Source: Bradyrhizobium diazoefficiens (lineage in GTDB: Bacteria > Pseudomonadota > Alphaproteobacteria > Rhizobiales > Xanthobacteraceae). Taken from it: a DNA stretch of 64,000 nucleotides. The first letter of the stretch is position 1. Each line of letters opens with the position of its first letter. Position numbers and translations under genes: made by a program. Location: positions 558,001 through 622,000 of the forward strand of contig NZ_JAENXS010000002.1 of the NCBI RefSeq assembly GCF_016612535.1. Direction: 5' to 3'. Below, piece after piece: positions 43,911-53,952 of this stretch. The notes under the pieces are model-generated. The model did not search any database. It saw only the letters and a program-made list of their open reading frames with translations, and had not been told where the DNA came from.

Positions 43911-46900
43911 CTATTCCGCCGGTGCTGCCAGCGCACGCGGCTCGGACCGCCGGCGCAGCCGGTCGATCAGCAGATAGATCACGGGCGTGGTGTAGAGCGT
44001 CAGGATCTGCGAGACGAACAGGCCACCGATGATGGTGATGCCGAGCGGACGCCGCAACTCCGTGCCCGGCCCAGTCGCGACGACCAGCGGAATGCCTGCG
44101 AACAGCGCTGCCATGGTCGTCATCAGGATCGGGCGGAAGCGCGCCTGGCAGGCCTCGAAGATGGCTTCCGCCGAGGACAGGCCGCGCTGGCGCTCGGCGT
44201 CGAGCGCGAAGTCCACCATCATGATGCCGTTCTTCTTGACGATGCCGATCAACAGGATGATGCCGACGAAGGCGATCACCGTCAGCGGCGTATTGGTGAT
44301 TTGGAGCGCAAGCAGCGCGCCGAGGCCGGCCGAGGGCAGCGTCGAGATGATCGTGAGGGGATGGGCAAGGCTCTCATAGAGCACGCCGAGCACGATATAC
44401 ATCGCCACCAGCGCGCCGAGGATGAGCAGCGGCTGCCGGCCGCTGGTCTTGGCGAAATCGCCGGCATTGCCGTCGAAGCTGCCGCGGATGCCTTCGGGCA
44501 TGTGCAACTCCTCGACCGCGCGCTGGATGTTCTGGGTCGCGGCCTGGAGCTGCACGTCCGGCAAAGTGTTGAACGACACCGTGGTCGAGGGAACCGATTG
44601 CGAATGATAGACCGCGAGCGCGGCGAGGCTACGCGTTGCGTGCACCACGGCGGACAGCGGTACTTGCACGTCGTGGGCGCCGGCGACGTAGATGCGTTCG
44701 AGATTTGAGGGATCGACCTGGAATTTCGGATCGATCTCCAGCACGGTCATGTACTGGTTGCGCTGGGTGTAGATGATCGAGATCTGCCGCTGCGAAAACG
44801 CGTTGTTCAACGCATTGTCGATGTCCTGGACCCTGACTCCGAGCGCTGCTGCTTTCTGGCGGTCGATGTTCAATGTGAGTTGTAGTCCGCCAGGATCGCG
44901 GTTGCTCGAAACATCGGTGATGCCCTCGACCGTCTCCATGCGCTTGGCCACGATCGGCGCCCATTTCTGGAGCAGATCGAGGTCGGTGCTTGAGAGCGTA
45001 TACTGGTAGTTGGAATCGCTCTGCCTGCCGCCGGCCCGGACGTCCTGGGCGGCGAACATGAAGAGGCGGATGCCGGGCACGGGAAACAGTGCCTTCCGCA
45101 GCCGATCAATCACGACCTGCGTCGAGATGTGATCGCGCTCCTCGGGCGGCTTCAAGCTGATGTACATGACGCCGCGGTTCGAGGTCGCGCCCCCCGGCCC
45201 GCCTCCACTGCCAACGGTCGAGCCGATGCCGGCCACGGCCGGATCCTGCATCACGATGTCGGCGAGGCGCTGCTGGAGGTTGAGCATCGACTGGAACGAA
45301 ATGTCTGCCGAGGCGCGCGTCGCGCCGATGACGAAACCGGAATCGTCCGTTGGGAAATAGCCCTTGGGCACCTTGATGTAGAGCATCACCGTCAGGCCGA
45401 TGGTGGCGAAGAATACCAGCAGCGTCAGTAGCGGAAACTCCAGCACCGCGCGCAAGGTGCGGGTGTAGAAGGCAACGATGCGCGTCAACGAGCCCTCGAT
45501 GATTCGGTCGAACAGGGTCGCCGATCCCGACGTGGTCTGCCGGACGTAGTGGGCGCAGATCATGGGCGTGACCGTCAGCGACACCACGGTCGAGACCAAA
45601 ATCGCGAAGGTCAGCGTCAGCGAGAATTCGCGCAGCAGACGCCCAACGATGCCGTCCATGAAGATCAGCGGCGTAAACGCCGCGATCAGCGACAGGCTGA
45701 TCGAGACCACGGTGAAGCCGATCTGCCTGGCGCCCTCCAGCGCCGCCTGGAACGGCCGCATGCCGTGTTCGAGATTGCGGAACATGTTCTCGATCATGAC
45801 GATGGCGTCGTCGACCACGAAGCCGACCGAAATCGCCAGCGCCATCAGCGACAGATTGTCGATCGAGAAGCCCGCGACCCACATCCCGGCACAGGTTCCG
45901 GCCAGCGCCAACGGCACTGAGATGCCGGCCGCGATCGTCGGGGTCAGCCGGCGCAGGAACACGAACACCACGACCATCACCAGCACCGCGGTCGCAAGCA
46001 GCGTCCACTGCATGTCCATCACGCTGGCGCGGATCGTGCTGGTGCGGTCCACGAGAGTGGAGACGTCGACGCCGGCCGGGATCCACTGCTTCAGCTTGGG
46101 GATCAGCGCCTTGACCCGGTCGACGGTGTCGATGACGTTGGCATCGCCCTGCTTGGTGATCTGGATCAGCACCGCCGGCTGCTTGTTGAACCAGGCGATC
46201 GAGCGCGCGTTGCGGACGCCGTCCTCGATCTCGGCGACGTCTGAGAGCTTCACGAAATTGCCGTTGGAGTTCTTGATGACGATGTCTCGGAATTCCTTGG
46301 CGGTGCGCATCTGCCGGTTGAGCGACAGCGTCTCGCTCTGGCGTTCGCCATTGAAGATGCCGACGGGACCAAGCGGGTTGGCGTTGATGATGGCGGTGCG
46401 CACGTCGTCGGTCGCGATTCCCGCATTCGAGAGCGCCACCGGGTTGAGCTGGATCCGCACCGCCGGCTGGTCGGCGCCAGACACCGTGACGTCGCCGACG
46501 CCGGGCACCTGCGAGATGCGCTGCGCCAGCACGGTATCGGCGACGTCGTAGATCGCGCTGGCGGACAGCGTCTTTGAGGTCAGTGCCAGCACGAAGACAG
46601 GCGCGCCGGCCGTGTTGGCCTTGCGGAAGCGCGGCAGCGCCGGCAGATCGCTCGGCAAATCGACCAGGGCGGCGTTGATCGCGGCCTGTACGTCGCGCGC
46701 CGCCTTGTCGATGTTGCGGCCGATGTCGAACTGGAGCTGGATGTTCGCCGTGCCGAGCGACGACGTCGAGGTGATCTGGTTGATACCCGCGATTTCCCCG
46801 AGCCGCCGCTCCAGCGGCGCGGCCACGGTGGCCGCCATCACCGACGGATCGGCACCGGGGCGGCTCGCTGAAACGAAAATCGCGGGGAAGTCGACATTCG

Positions 46901-47015
46901 GCACCGAGGCGACGGGCAGGAACTCGTAGGCGACACCCCCCAGCAGGAACAGCCCGATCGACAGCAGCGTGGTCGCGACCGGGCGGCGGATGAACGGCTC
47001 CGAGATCGATGCCAT
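43911..47015 (-). CDS. RND efflux permease, MdtC-like
   Basis: Inner-membrane proton-driven efflux pump of about 1034 residues with 12 membrane helices and two large periplasmic loops. Early PFIRRPVATTLLSIGLFL and the helix-4 aspartates in SVGFVVDDAIVMIEN are as in the MdtB/MdtC subfamily. ATG at 47015 overlaps the preceding stop (TGATG); a GTG at 47018 is an alternative. MdtBC pumps act as heteromers, and here too two such permeases are adjacent and coupled. Drugs such as novobiocin or bile-type compounds are typical substrates; the actual one here is unknown. Confidence 0.93.
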   Translation of the reverse strand: MASISEPFIRRPVATTLLSIGLFLLGGVAYEFLPVASVPNVDFPAIFVSASRPGADPSVMAATVAAPLERRLGEIAGINQITSTSSLGTANIQLQFDIGRNIDKAARDVQAAINAALVDLPSDLPALPRFRKANTAGAPVFVLALTSKTLSASAIYDVADTVLAQRISQVPGVGDVTVSGADQPAVRIQLNPVALSNAGIATDDVRTAIINANPLGPVGIFNGERQSETLSLNRQMRTAKEFRDIVIKNSNGNFVKLSDVAEIEDGVRNARSIAWFNKQPAVLIQITKQGDANVIDTVDRVKALIPKLKQWIPAGVDVSTLVDRTSTIRASVMDMQWTLLATAVLVMVVVFVFLRRLTPTIAAGISVPLALAGTCAGMWVAGFSIDNLSLMALAISVGFVVDDAIVMIENMFRNLEHGMRPFQAALEGARQIGFTVVSISLSLIAAFTPLIFMDGIVGRLLREFSLTLTFAILVSTVVSLTVTPMICAHYVRQTTSGSATLFDRIIEGSLTRIVAFYTRTLRAVLEFPLLTLLVFFATIGLTVMLYIKVPKGYFPTDDSGFVIGATRASADISFQSMLNLQQRLADIVMQDPAVAGIGSTVGSGGGPGGATSNRGVMYISLKPPEERDHISTQVVIDRLRKALFPVPGIRLFMFAAQDVRAGGRQSDSNYQYTLSSTDLDLLQKWAPIVAKRMETVEGITDVSSNRDPGGLQLTLNIDRQKAAALGVRVQDIDNALNNAFSQRQISIIYTQRNQYMTVLEIDPKFQVDPSNLERIYVAGAHDVQVPLSAVVHATRSLAALAVYHSQSVPSTTVSFNTLPDVQLQAATQNIQRAVEELHMPEGIRGSFDGNAGDFAKTSGRQPLLILGALVAMYIVLGVLYESLAHPLTIISTLPSAGLGALLALQITNTPLTVIAFVGIILLIGIVKKNGIMMVDFALDAERQRGLSSAEAIFEACQARFRPILMTTMAALFAGIPLVVATGPGTELRRPLGITIIGGLFVSQILTLYTTPVIYLLIDRLRRRSEPRALAAPAE

Positions 47016-50000
47016 CACTGCATCCCCTCGGTCGCCCCGGCGGTGGGCGGCGCCTCAGGCACCGGCGGCGGGAGCGCCTGCTCGAGGCGACGGTTGATGC
47101 GGTCGAGCGCGAGATAGATCACCGGAGTGGTGTAAAGCGTGAGGAGCTGACTCAGCAGCAGGCCGCCGATGATGGAGATGCCGAGCGGAAAGCGCAGCTC
47201 GGCGCCGGTGCCGCTCTCGATCGCGAGCGGCAGCGCACCGAACAGCGCGGCAAGCGTCGTCATCATGATCGGACGGAAGCGCAACAGACACGCCTGCACG
47301 ATCGCCTCATGCGCCGGCATGCCCTGCCCGCGCTCCGCCTCCAGCGCAAAGTCGATCATCATGATCGCGTTCTTCTTGACGATACCCATCAAGAGGATGA
47401 TGCCGATCAGGCCGATGACGGATAGATCTTGCCCGCACAGGATCAACGCCAGGATGGCGCCGACGCCGGCCGAGGGGAGCGTCGAGAGGATGGTGATGGG
47501 ATGAATGTAGCTCTCGTAGAGTACGCCCAGCACGATGTAGATCGTGATCACGGCGGCGAGCAGCAGCCACGGCTGGCCGGCAAGTGCCTTGGCGAATTCG
47601 GCGGCGTCACCCGCATAGACGCCGACGATGCTGTTCGGCATCTCGATCCGGGCCTCGATCGTCTTCACCGCGTCGACGGCGTCGCCGAGAGCTGCGCCCG
47701 GCGCGAGGTTGAAGCTGAGCGAGATCGCCGGGAACTGCGCCTGGTGCGAGATCGCCAGCGGTGCCGTGGTGCGCTTCAGCGTCGCCACCGCGTCGAGCGG
47801 CACCTGGGCGTTCGGCGCGCCGACCACGGAGCTGCTCGCGCCGCCCGGCAAATAGAGTTTTGACAGGATCGAGGGATCGCGCTGGTACATCGGCAGCGCC
47901 TCCAGCACCACGCGGTACTGGTTGGCCTGACCGTAGATGGTCGAGATCTGCCGCTGAGCAAAAGCGTCGTTCAGCGTGTCGGTGATGGCTTGAAGGCTGA
48001 CGCCGAGCTGGCCGGCGCGGGTACGGTCGACATCGAGCTGCGCCCGCAGGCCCCCTTCCTGGGCCTCGGAAGAGACGTCGCGGAACAACGGATCGCGCCG
48101 CATCTCGTCGACGAGCTTCTTCGCCCATTCCGACACCAGCGCCGCATCCGTGCCGGTCAGCGTGTACTGGTATTGCGAGCGGCTCGACTGGGTCGAGATC
48201 TGCACGTCCTGCACCGGCTGGAAGTAGACGGTCATGCCGGCAATGCCGGCCACCTTCTCCTTCAGCCGGGTGATCACCGCGCTGACATCGTCGCGGCGCT
48301 CGCCGCGCGGCCTCAGCGTCATGACGAGGCGGCCGACATTGGTGGTCGGGTTGACCGACCCCGCGCCGATCACCGAGACCACGCCGGTCACATCTGGATC
48401 AGCCTTGATGACGTCGGCGGCCTCGGCCTGCCGCTTCTGCATCTCCCCGAAGGAGACGTCAGCTCCGGCCTCCGTCACCGCCGTGATCGAGGCGGTGTCC
48501 TGAAGCGGCAAAAAGCCTTTTGGCGCGACGACATAGAGCACCAGGGTTGCGATCAGCGTCGCGAAGGTCACGACCAGCGTGGTGCGCTGGTGCCGCAAGA
48601 CCACGAGCAGCGTGCGGTGGTAGAATTCGACGGTGCGATCGATGAACCGGCTGACCGCGGCAAGCCCCGGCACCGCCAGCTCCTCATGGGCGTGCTTCAG
48701 CAGCCGCGAGCACATCATCGGCGTCAGCGTCAGCGAGACCACGGCAGAGGTCACGACCGCGATGGTGAGCGTCAGCGCGAATTCACGGAACATGCGGCCG
48801 ACCAGGCCCGACATGAACAGCAGCGGGATGAACACCGCGATCAGCGACACCGTCAGCGAGATCACGGTGAAGCCGATTTCGCTGGCGCCCTTCAGCGAGG
48901 CCTGCATCGCGCTGTCGCCATTCTCCATGTGGCGGACGATGTTCTCGATCATGACGATGGCATCGTCGACGACGAAGCCTGTGCCGATCGTGAGCGCCAT
49001 CAGCGACAGATTGTCGAGGCTGAAGCCGGCAAAATACATGATGCCGAAGCTCGTGATCAGCGACAGCGGCAGCGCCACGCCCGCGATCAGCGTGGCGCGC
49101 AACGAGCGCAGAAACAGCAGTACCACCAGCGTCACCAGCACCACGCTGAGGATGAGCGTGAACTGCACGTCATGCACGGACGCACGGATGGTGACGGTGC
49201 GGTCGGAAACGATGGTGAGGTTCACGCCGGCCGGAATCGCGCGCTGGACCTTGGGGATTTCGGCGCGGATTTGCTTGACGACGTCGATGACGTTGGCGCC
49301 GGGCTGGCGCTGGATATCGATGATGACGGCCGGCGTGCCCTGATACCAGCCGCCGGTGCGATCGTTCTCGAGCCCGTCGACGATCTGCGCGACGTCGCCG
49401 ATCGTGACCGGCGAGCCGTTGCGATAGGCGATGATGATCGGCCTATAGGCGTCGGCGGCGGCGATCTGGTCATTGGCGGCGATGATGTAGGATTGCTGCG
49501 CGCCGTCGAGCGAGCCCTTTGGCCCCGAGACGTTGGCGTTTGCGATGGCGGCGCGCAGATCCTCCATCGCAATGCCGTAGGCAGCTAACCGCGCCAGATC
49601 GGCCTGGATGCGCACGGCCGGCTTCAGACCGCCGAGCACGGAAACACGGCCGACGCCGGAAATCTGGCTGAGCCGCTGGGCCAGCAGCGTGTCGGCGATG
49701 TCGCTCATCGCCCGCAGCGAGATCGTGTCGGAGCGCAACGCCAGCGTCATCACCGGCGCATCGGCCGGGTTCACCTTGGCGTAGGTTGGCGGATAAGGCA
49801 GCGTCTTGGGCAGCACGCCGGCGGCCGCATTGATCGCGGCTTGCACGTCCTGGGTCGCGCCGTCGATATCGCGGTTGAGGTCGAACTGGAGCGAAATCTG
49901 GCTGACACCAAACGAACTCGTCGAGTTCATCGCCGTCAGCGACGGGATCTGGCCGAGCTGACGCTCCAGGGGCGCCGTGATCAGCGAGGCGATCACGTCG

Positions 50001-50167
50001 GGGCTCGCGCCCGGCAGCTGTGTCGACACCTGCACGGTCGGGAAGTCGACCTGCGGCAGCGCCGAGACCGGCAGCGCGAAATAGCCGAGCGCACCGCCGA
50101 TCAGCAGGGCAATGCCGAGCAGCGAGGTCGCGATCGGTCGGCGGATGAAGGGTTCGGAGACACCCAT
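47015..50167 (-). CDS. RND efflux permease, MdtB-like
   Basis: Second permease of the tripartite system, 1050 residues. Start MGVSEPFIRRPIATSLLGIALL; the proton-relay aspartates are in IGTGFVVDDAIVMIEN. It has the short inter-loop SSFGVSQISLQFDLNRDIDGATQDVQAAINAA of the MdtB type. Its 3' end overlaps the MdtC-like start, so the pair is made in equimolar amounts. It follows the adaptor by 39 bp. Confidence 0.93.
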   Translation of the reverse strand: MGVSEPFIRRPIATSLLGIALLIGGALGYFALPVSALPQVDFPTVQVSTQLPGASPDVIASLITAPLERQLGQIPSLTAMNSTSSFGVSQISLQFDLNRDIDGATQDVQAAINAAAGVLPKTLPYPPTYAKVNPADAPVMTLALRSDTISLRAMSDIADTLLAQRLSQISGVGRVSVLGGLKPAVRIQADLARLAAYGIAMEDLRAAIANANVSGPKGSLDGAQQSYIIAANDQIAAADAYRPIIIAYRNGSPVTIGDVAQIVDGLENDRTGGWYQGTPAVIIDIQRQPGANVIDVVKQIRAEIPKVQRAIPAGVNLTIVSDRTVTIRASVHDVQFTLILSVVLVTLVVLLFLRSLRATLIAGVALPLSLITSFGIMYFAGFSLDNLSLMALTIGTGFVVDDAIVMIENIVRHMENGDSAMQASLKGASEIGFTVISLTVSLIAVFIPLLFMSGLVGRMFREFALTLTIAVVTSAVVSLTLTPMMCSRLLKHAHEELAVPGLAAVSRFIDRTVEFYHRTLLVVLRHQRTTLVVTFATLIATLVLYVVAPKGFLPLQDTASITAVTEAGADVSFGEMQKRQAEAADVIKADPDVTGVVSVIGAGSVNPTTNVGRLVMTLRPRGERRDDVSAVITRLKEKVAGIAGMTVYFQPVQDVQISTQSSRSQYQYTLTGTDAALVSEWAKKLVDEMRRDPLFRDVSSEAQEGGLRAQLDVDRTRAGQLGVSLQAITDTLNDAFAQRQISTIYGQANQYRVVLEALPMYQRDPSILSKLYLPGGASSSVVGAPNAQVPLDAVATLKRTTAPLAISHQAQFPAISLSFNLAPGAALGDAVDAVKTIEARIEMPNSIVGVYAGDAAEFAKALAGQPWLLLAAVITIYIVLGVLYESYIHPITILSTLPSAGVGAILALILCGQDLSVIGLIGIILLMGIVKKNAIMMIDFALEAERGQGMPAHEAIVQACLLRFRPIMMTTLAALFGALPLAIESGTGAELRFPLGISIIGGLLLSQLLTLYTTPVIYLALDRINRRLEQALPPPVPEAPPTAGATEGMQ

Positions 50168-50206
50168 GGGACGTATAGCCTGCCGCTCAGGCGGCTGTTG
50201 TCGGGA

Positions 50207-51613
50207 TCATGGCTGCTTGGCTCCAGGTCCCGATGGTTGAGCCCCCGGCCCCGGCGCCGGACCGGTCTGGCCCTTCTGGTCGCCCTCGCTGCTCTTCCGC
50301 TTCGCGCGGAAGTCGCCGTCCTTGCCTTGTCCGTCCTTCTGGCCGTCCTTGGCCTGACCGTCTTTCTTCTGGCCATCCGGCGCACGCGTGCGCTTGCGCG
50401 GGGCAAGATCGGCCGAGGGCGTCTGCTCGTCGCGGCCGATGATGACCTTGGAGCCGTCGGACAGATTGGCGAAGCCCGTGGTGACGACCTTGTCGTTTGG
50501 CGACAGGCCGCTCGCAATCACCGCGTCATGCTCGTTCTGCTGCGTCACGGTCACGGGCTTGGCTGTGACGACGTTGTCCTCGCCGATGACGTAGCTGAAC
50601 GTTCCGATCGGTCCGCGCTGCACGGCGGACGTCGGCACCACCAGCGCCTGTGTCAAGGTCTCGACCTTGAGGCGGACATTGACGAACTGGCCCGGCCAGA
50701 GCTGGTAGTTGGCGTTAGGGAATTCCGCCTTGAGCTTGAGCGTGCCGGTGGTCTGGTCGACCTGGTTGTCGATGCCCGTGAGCTTGCCGGTGTCGATCAC
50801 GGTAACGCCGTCATTGCCGAACACGTCGACCGCGAGTGCGCCCTTGGCGGCGGCGGCATTGACGCGCATGATCTGCTGCTGCGGCAGGCTGAACCACACC
50901 GCGATCGGCTGCAATTGCGTGATGACGACGAGGCCCGTGGTGTCGGAAGCGTGGACGATGTTGCCCTGGTCGACCTGGCGCAGGCCCACGCGGCCCGAGA
51001 TCGGCGCCACGATCTTGGTGTAGCTCAGCGTCGCCGCCGCATTCTCAATGGAGGCCTGGTCGGCTTTCACCAGCGCCTCGGTCTGGGCGACCGCCGCGCG
51101 CTGGGTGTCGGCCTGCTGCTTGGAGCCGGCATTGGTGGCCGCGAGCTGCTCGTAGCGCGTCAGATCGATGCGCTGATTGGCGAGCTGGGCTTCGTCCTGG
51201 GCCTTCTTGGCGACGGCCTGGTCATACGTCGCCTGATACAGCGCCGGGTCGATCTCGCCGAGCACGTCGCCCTTCTTGACGTCCTGGCCTTCGGTGAACT
51301 TCACCGCGATCAGCTTGCCGTCGACCTGCGAGCGCACGGTCACCGTGTTGAGAGCGCGGATCGCGCCGACGCCGTCGAGATAAACAGGCACGTCCTGGAC
51401 TCGCGGGGTCGCCGCCAGCACAGGCACCGGCAGATCGGGGCGCTGGTTGCGGCCGTTCGCCTGCTGCGGCTTCTGCTGCATGACGGTCCAGCCGAGATAG
51501 AAGAGGCCGCCGAGGATTGCGAACGTGATCAGGGTCATGACGAAGCCGCGGCCGCGCGACTTTTTCGCCGTCCCCGCTTTCGCGTCCTGCTTCATATCCG
51601 GCTTAAAGAGCAT
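50207..51613 (-). CDS. RND efflux periplasmic adaptor (MdtA-like membrane fusion protein)
   Basis: Adaptor linking permeases to the outer-membrane channel. The 468-residue product has an N-terminal membrane anchor (about 20-40), a lipoyl-like motif split by a helical hairpin (VRSQVDGKLIAVKFTEGQDVKKGDVLGEID and TKIVAPISGRVGLRQVDQG), and a beta barrel. The last about 70 residues are an unusual low-complexity Lys/Asp/Gly/Gln tail (KDGQAKDGQKDGQGKDG), probably disordered. ATG at 51613 overlaps the end of the outer-membrane gene by 11 nt. Confidence 0.94.
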   Translation of the reverse strand: MLFKPDMKQDAKAGTAKKSRGRGFVMTLITFAILGGLFYLGWTVMQQKPQQANGRNQRPDLPVPVLAATPRVQDVPVYLDGVGAIRALNTVTVRSQVDGKLIAVKFTEGQDVKKGDVLGEIDPALYQATYDQAVAKKAQDEAQLANQRIDLTRYEQLAATNAGSKQQADTQRAAVAQTEALVKADQASIENAAATLSYTKIVAPISGRVGLRQVDQGNIVHASDTTGLVVITQLQPIAVWFSLPQQQIMRVNAAAAKGALAVDVFGNDGVTVIDTGKLTGIDNQVDQTTGTLKLKAEFPNANYQLWPGQFVNVRLKVETLTQALVVPTSAVQRGPIGTFSYVIGEDNVVTAKPVTVTQQNEHDAVIASGLSPNDKVVTTGFANLSDGSKVIIGRDEQTPSADLAPRKRTRAPDGQKKDGQAKDGQKDGQGKDGDFRAKRKSSEGDQKGQTGPAPGPGAQPSGPGAKQP

Positions 51614-53045
51614 TGACCGGTTTCTCCATTCGCGGCTCCCAGCCGCCGCCGAGCGCCTGATACAGGCTGACGATGGCAAGAAGGCGTGCGAGCTGCGCCT
51701 GCGCCAGGGTGTCTTCGGCCTGGAACAGGGTCAGCTGGGTGTTGAGTACTGTCACGATATCGGCCGTGCCGGCGCGCAGCTGCTGCTCGGCGAGATCGAA
51801 GGCCCGGCGTGAGGCGTTGACGACGTCGCGCTGCAATTGCAGCTTGATCGTGGTCTGCTTGATTGAAAATAGTGCGTTGTCGACGTCGGTAAAGGCCTGG
51901 ACGATGGTCTTTCGATAGGTCTGGAGCAATTCGTCCTGCCGCGCCTTGGCGTATTCGAAATTGCCGAGGATCTTGCCGCCGTCGAAGATCGGCTGGGTCG
52001 CGCTGCCGACCAGCTGGAAGAACGCCGCGTGCGGCTGAAACAGCGAGACCAGCGCCGAGCTCTGATAGCCGCCATTGCCGGTGAGCTGGATCGTCGGGAA
52101 GAACTGCGCGCGAGCATTGCCGATATTGGCGGTGGCGGAGGCGAGCTGCGCCTCCTGGCGGCGGATGTCAGGCCGCTGCGTCAAAAGCTCCGACGGCAGG
52201 CCGGGCGTGACGCGCGGGATCGCGATCCGGTCCAGCGAGCCGCCCGCGAGGCGCACGCTCTCCGGCGGGCGCGATACCAGCACCGCGAGCGCATTGGCGT
52301 TCTGGTCCAGCGTCTGGCGCAGCGGCGGCACCAGCGCCTTCTGGTTCGCCAGCACGCTTTCCTGCTGGGCGACGTCGAGATCGGTGCCGGTGCCGGCCTT
52401 GCGGCGCTCGCGGATGGCATCGAGGATGCGCTGGGCGCTTGCGATGTTGCGCTGGGCGGTGCGCAGGCGATCCTGCGAGGACAGCACCTCGAAATAGGCA
52501 TTGGCGACGGCTGCGAGCGTCGTCAGCGCGACGGTGTCGCGGTCGAAGCGGTTGGCATTGGCGGTCTCCTCCGCCGTTTGCAGCGCGTCGCGGTTCTGGC
52601 CCCAGAAATCGAGCTGGTAGCTTGCGCTCAACGAAGCCTGGTAGTTGACGACCTCACGGCCGCCATTGGTAAGCCCTGAAGCCGACGAGCCGGACGTGCG
52701 CGAATAAGTCTCCTGCCCGGTGCCGGAAAGGCTCGGCAACAGCGCCGCGCCCGCCTGGCGCGCCTGGGCGTCGGCCTCGACGATGCGCGAGACCGCGGCT
52801 GCGATGTCGAGATTGACAGTCTGCGCCTCTTCCATCAGCTGCGTCAGCTCCGTCGAGCGGAAGCTGCGCCACCAATCCAGCGTCGGCGGCGCGTCCGCCT
52901 TACCGGCGTATTTGTAGAGCGCGGGAACGTCGACCGCGGGATCGGGCAGGTCCTGGGTCAGCACGCAGGCGCCCGAGCCGGATGCCAAGCTTACCACAGC
53001 GACCGCACGCAGCATCCGGGACGCAGAACCAAGGAATTGCCGCAT
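51603..53045 (-). CDS. Efflux outer-membrane factor, NodT/OprM family
   Basis: TolC-like channel completing the RND pump. The 480-residue product carries an N-terminal signal (VAVVSLASGSGAC) whose Cys may be lipidated, although the preceding residues fit the lipobox poorly. It has the NodT pattern PTLDWWRSFRSTELTQLMEEA and TELLTQRPDIRRQEAQLASATANIGNARAQFFPTI-type motif (quoted in part), plus GTADIVTVLNTQ. Unusually the outer-membrane gene is first in the operon, followed by adaptor and permeases. ATG at 53045 (MRQFLGS) is used; GTG at 53078 is possible. Confidence 0.93.
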   Translation of the reverse strand: MRQFLGSASRMLRAVAVVSLASGSGACVLTQDLPDPAVDVPALYKYAGKADAPPTLDWWRSFRSTELTQLMEEAQTVNLDIAAAVSRIVEADAQARQAGAALLPSLSGTGQETYSRTSGSSASGLTNGGREVVNYQASLSASYQLDFWGQNRDALQTAEETANANRFDRDTVALTTLAAVANAYFEVLSSQDRLRTAQRNIASAQRILDAIRERRKAGTGTDLDVAQQESVLANQKALVPPLRQTLDQNANALAVLVSRPPESVRLAGGSLDRIAIPRVTPGLPSELLTQRPDIRRQEAQLASATANIGNARAQFFPTIQLTGNGGYQSSALVSLFQPHAAFFQLVGSATQPIFDGGKILGNFEYAKARQDELLQTYRKTIVQAFTDVDNALFSIKQTTIKLQLQRDVVNASRRAFDLAEQQLRAGTADIVTVLNTQLTLFQAEDTLAQAQLARLLAIVSLYQALGGGWEPRMEKPVNAL

Positions 53046-53474
53046 GGCGACGGCCGGAACCCGCTGTGTCACATCCACCCCCTGCCGGGCAGATCACGCC
53101 GCCACCGCGCGGCTGGATTAGCCGATTCGCGGGCGGACGGCCGGGGACCTCTCTTGAACTCGTTCACAGTGTGATGCTTTCTGCGGAACCTGAAGTTCAT
53201 ACTAGCCGGGCGCGGAACTGCGGGACAGTCCAGCAGGTGCGAAACGCACACCCGGGCGCACCCTGTCCTGAGCGACGAAAATTCAAGAAATCGCTGTGTT
53301 GCAGTGGTTTCCTGATTTGTTGCGCCATCATGAGGCGCGTTCAAGCTTACCAAGATTTCATGTGATATTGTGGCCACACTCGCAGCAAGACCAGCGAACG
53401 CCGCCCGCGCTCCACTGAAACCCGCGCCGCCATGCACTGTAGCTCGTCCAACACGAGGCGGGACGCTTACACAC
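53046..53474. other. Intergenic region upstream of the RND operon, 429 bp
   Basis: Holds the promoter of the minus-strand efflux operon. No regulator gene and no credible ORF are present. Toward the right it merges into the decayed locus at 53475-53854. Confidence 0.45.
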
Positions 53475-53557
53475 ATGCGCATCGCGGTCATCGGAACGAG
53501 CATCGCCGGCAGCACGGGTGCAGCACCGGTTCAACCGCAATACCCCGCGCCGGGCTC
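53475..53557 (+). pseudogene. Remnant of FAD-dependent oxidoreductase N-terminus
   Basis: ATG at 53475 opens MRIAVIGTSIAGS, the Rossmann GxGxxG region (here G-T-S-I-A-G) of the amine-oxidase-like FAD protein that often precedes cyclopropane-fatty-acid synthase genes. Similarity fades within about 25 codons, and the rest of the gene is missing. Interpreted as the 5' stump left by a deletion. Confidence 0.55.
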
Positions 53558-53854
53558 TTCCAGGGCTATCGACGCGAGGTCGCCTTCGTCCAGCATTACA
53601 TCTTTCCCGGCGGCATGGCTGCCCTCGCCGGCTGTGCTGAAGTCGCTTGGCGACCGGTTTGGTGTTCCTGTCATCCGCGAGCGCATCTTCGGGCAAGATT
53701 ATGCCAAGACGCTTGCCACCTGGCGAAATAATTTCCGCGCGGCTTTGACGACCGCTTCCGGCGGCTGGGGGAGTACTATCTCGCTTACTGCGAGGCGGGA
53801 TTCCTCTCTGGAAATATCGACGTCCGGCAGGTCATCTTCGCAAAGCAGCAATAA
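53558..53854 (+). pseudogene. Remnant of cyclopropane-fatty-acid-phospholipid synthase C-terminus
   Basis: Three frames together read like a CFA synthase C-terminus. Frame 1 (53558-53617) gives REVAFVQHYIFPGGM. After one extra base at 53618, frame 2 gives LPSPAVLKSLGDRFGVPVI, FGQDYAKTLATWRNNFRA. Near 53740 a second shift gives FDDRFRRLGEYYLAYCEAGF and ends VRQVIFAKQQ, with TAA at 53852-53854. CFA synthases have the same blocks in order, with a short linker missing at the second shift. A functional enzyme is impossible. Confidence 0.75.
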
Positions 53855-53897
53855 GAACTTGCACAGGCGGCTTGCCAAGGGGTCGCTTGTAAGGCTG

Positions 53898-53918
53898 GCG
53901 ACCCTACTTTAGGGTCGC
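53898..53918 (+). terminator. Hairpin upstream of cysK
   Basis: GCGACCCTA-CTT-TAGGGTCGC is a perfect 9-bp stem with a 3-nt loop, 34 bp before the cysK ATG and 43 bp after the CFA-synthase remnant. It may be that gene's old terminator, or a leader hairpin for cysK. No long T-run follows. Confidence 0.45.
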
Positions 53919-53952
53919 GTCCATCCTATGCACCAGCCGGTAATTGCCTGAC

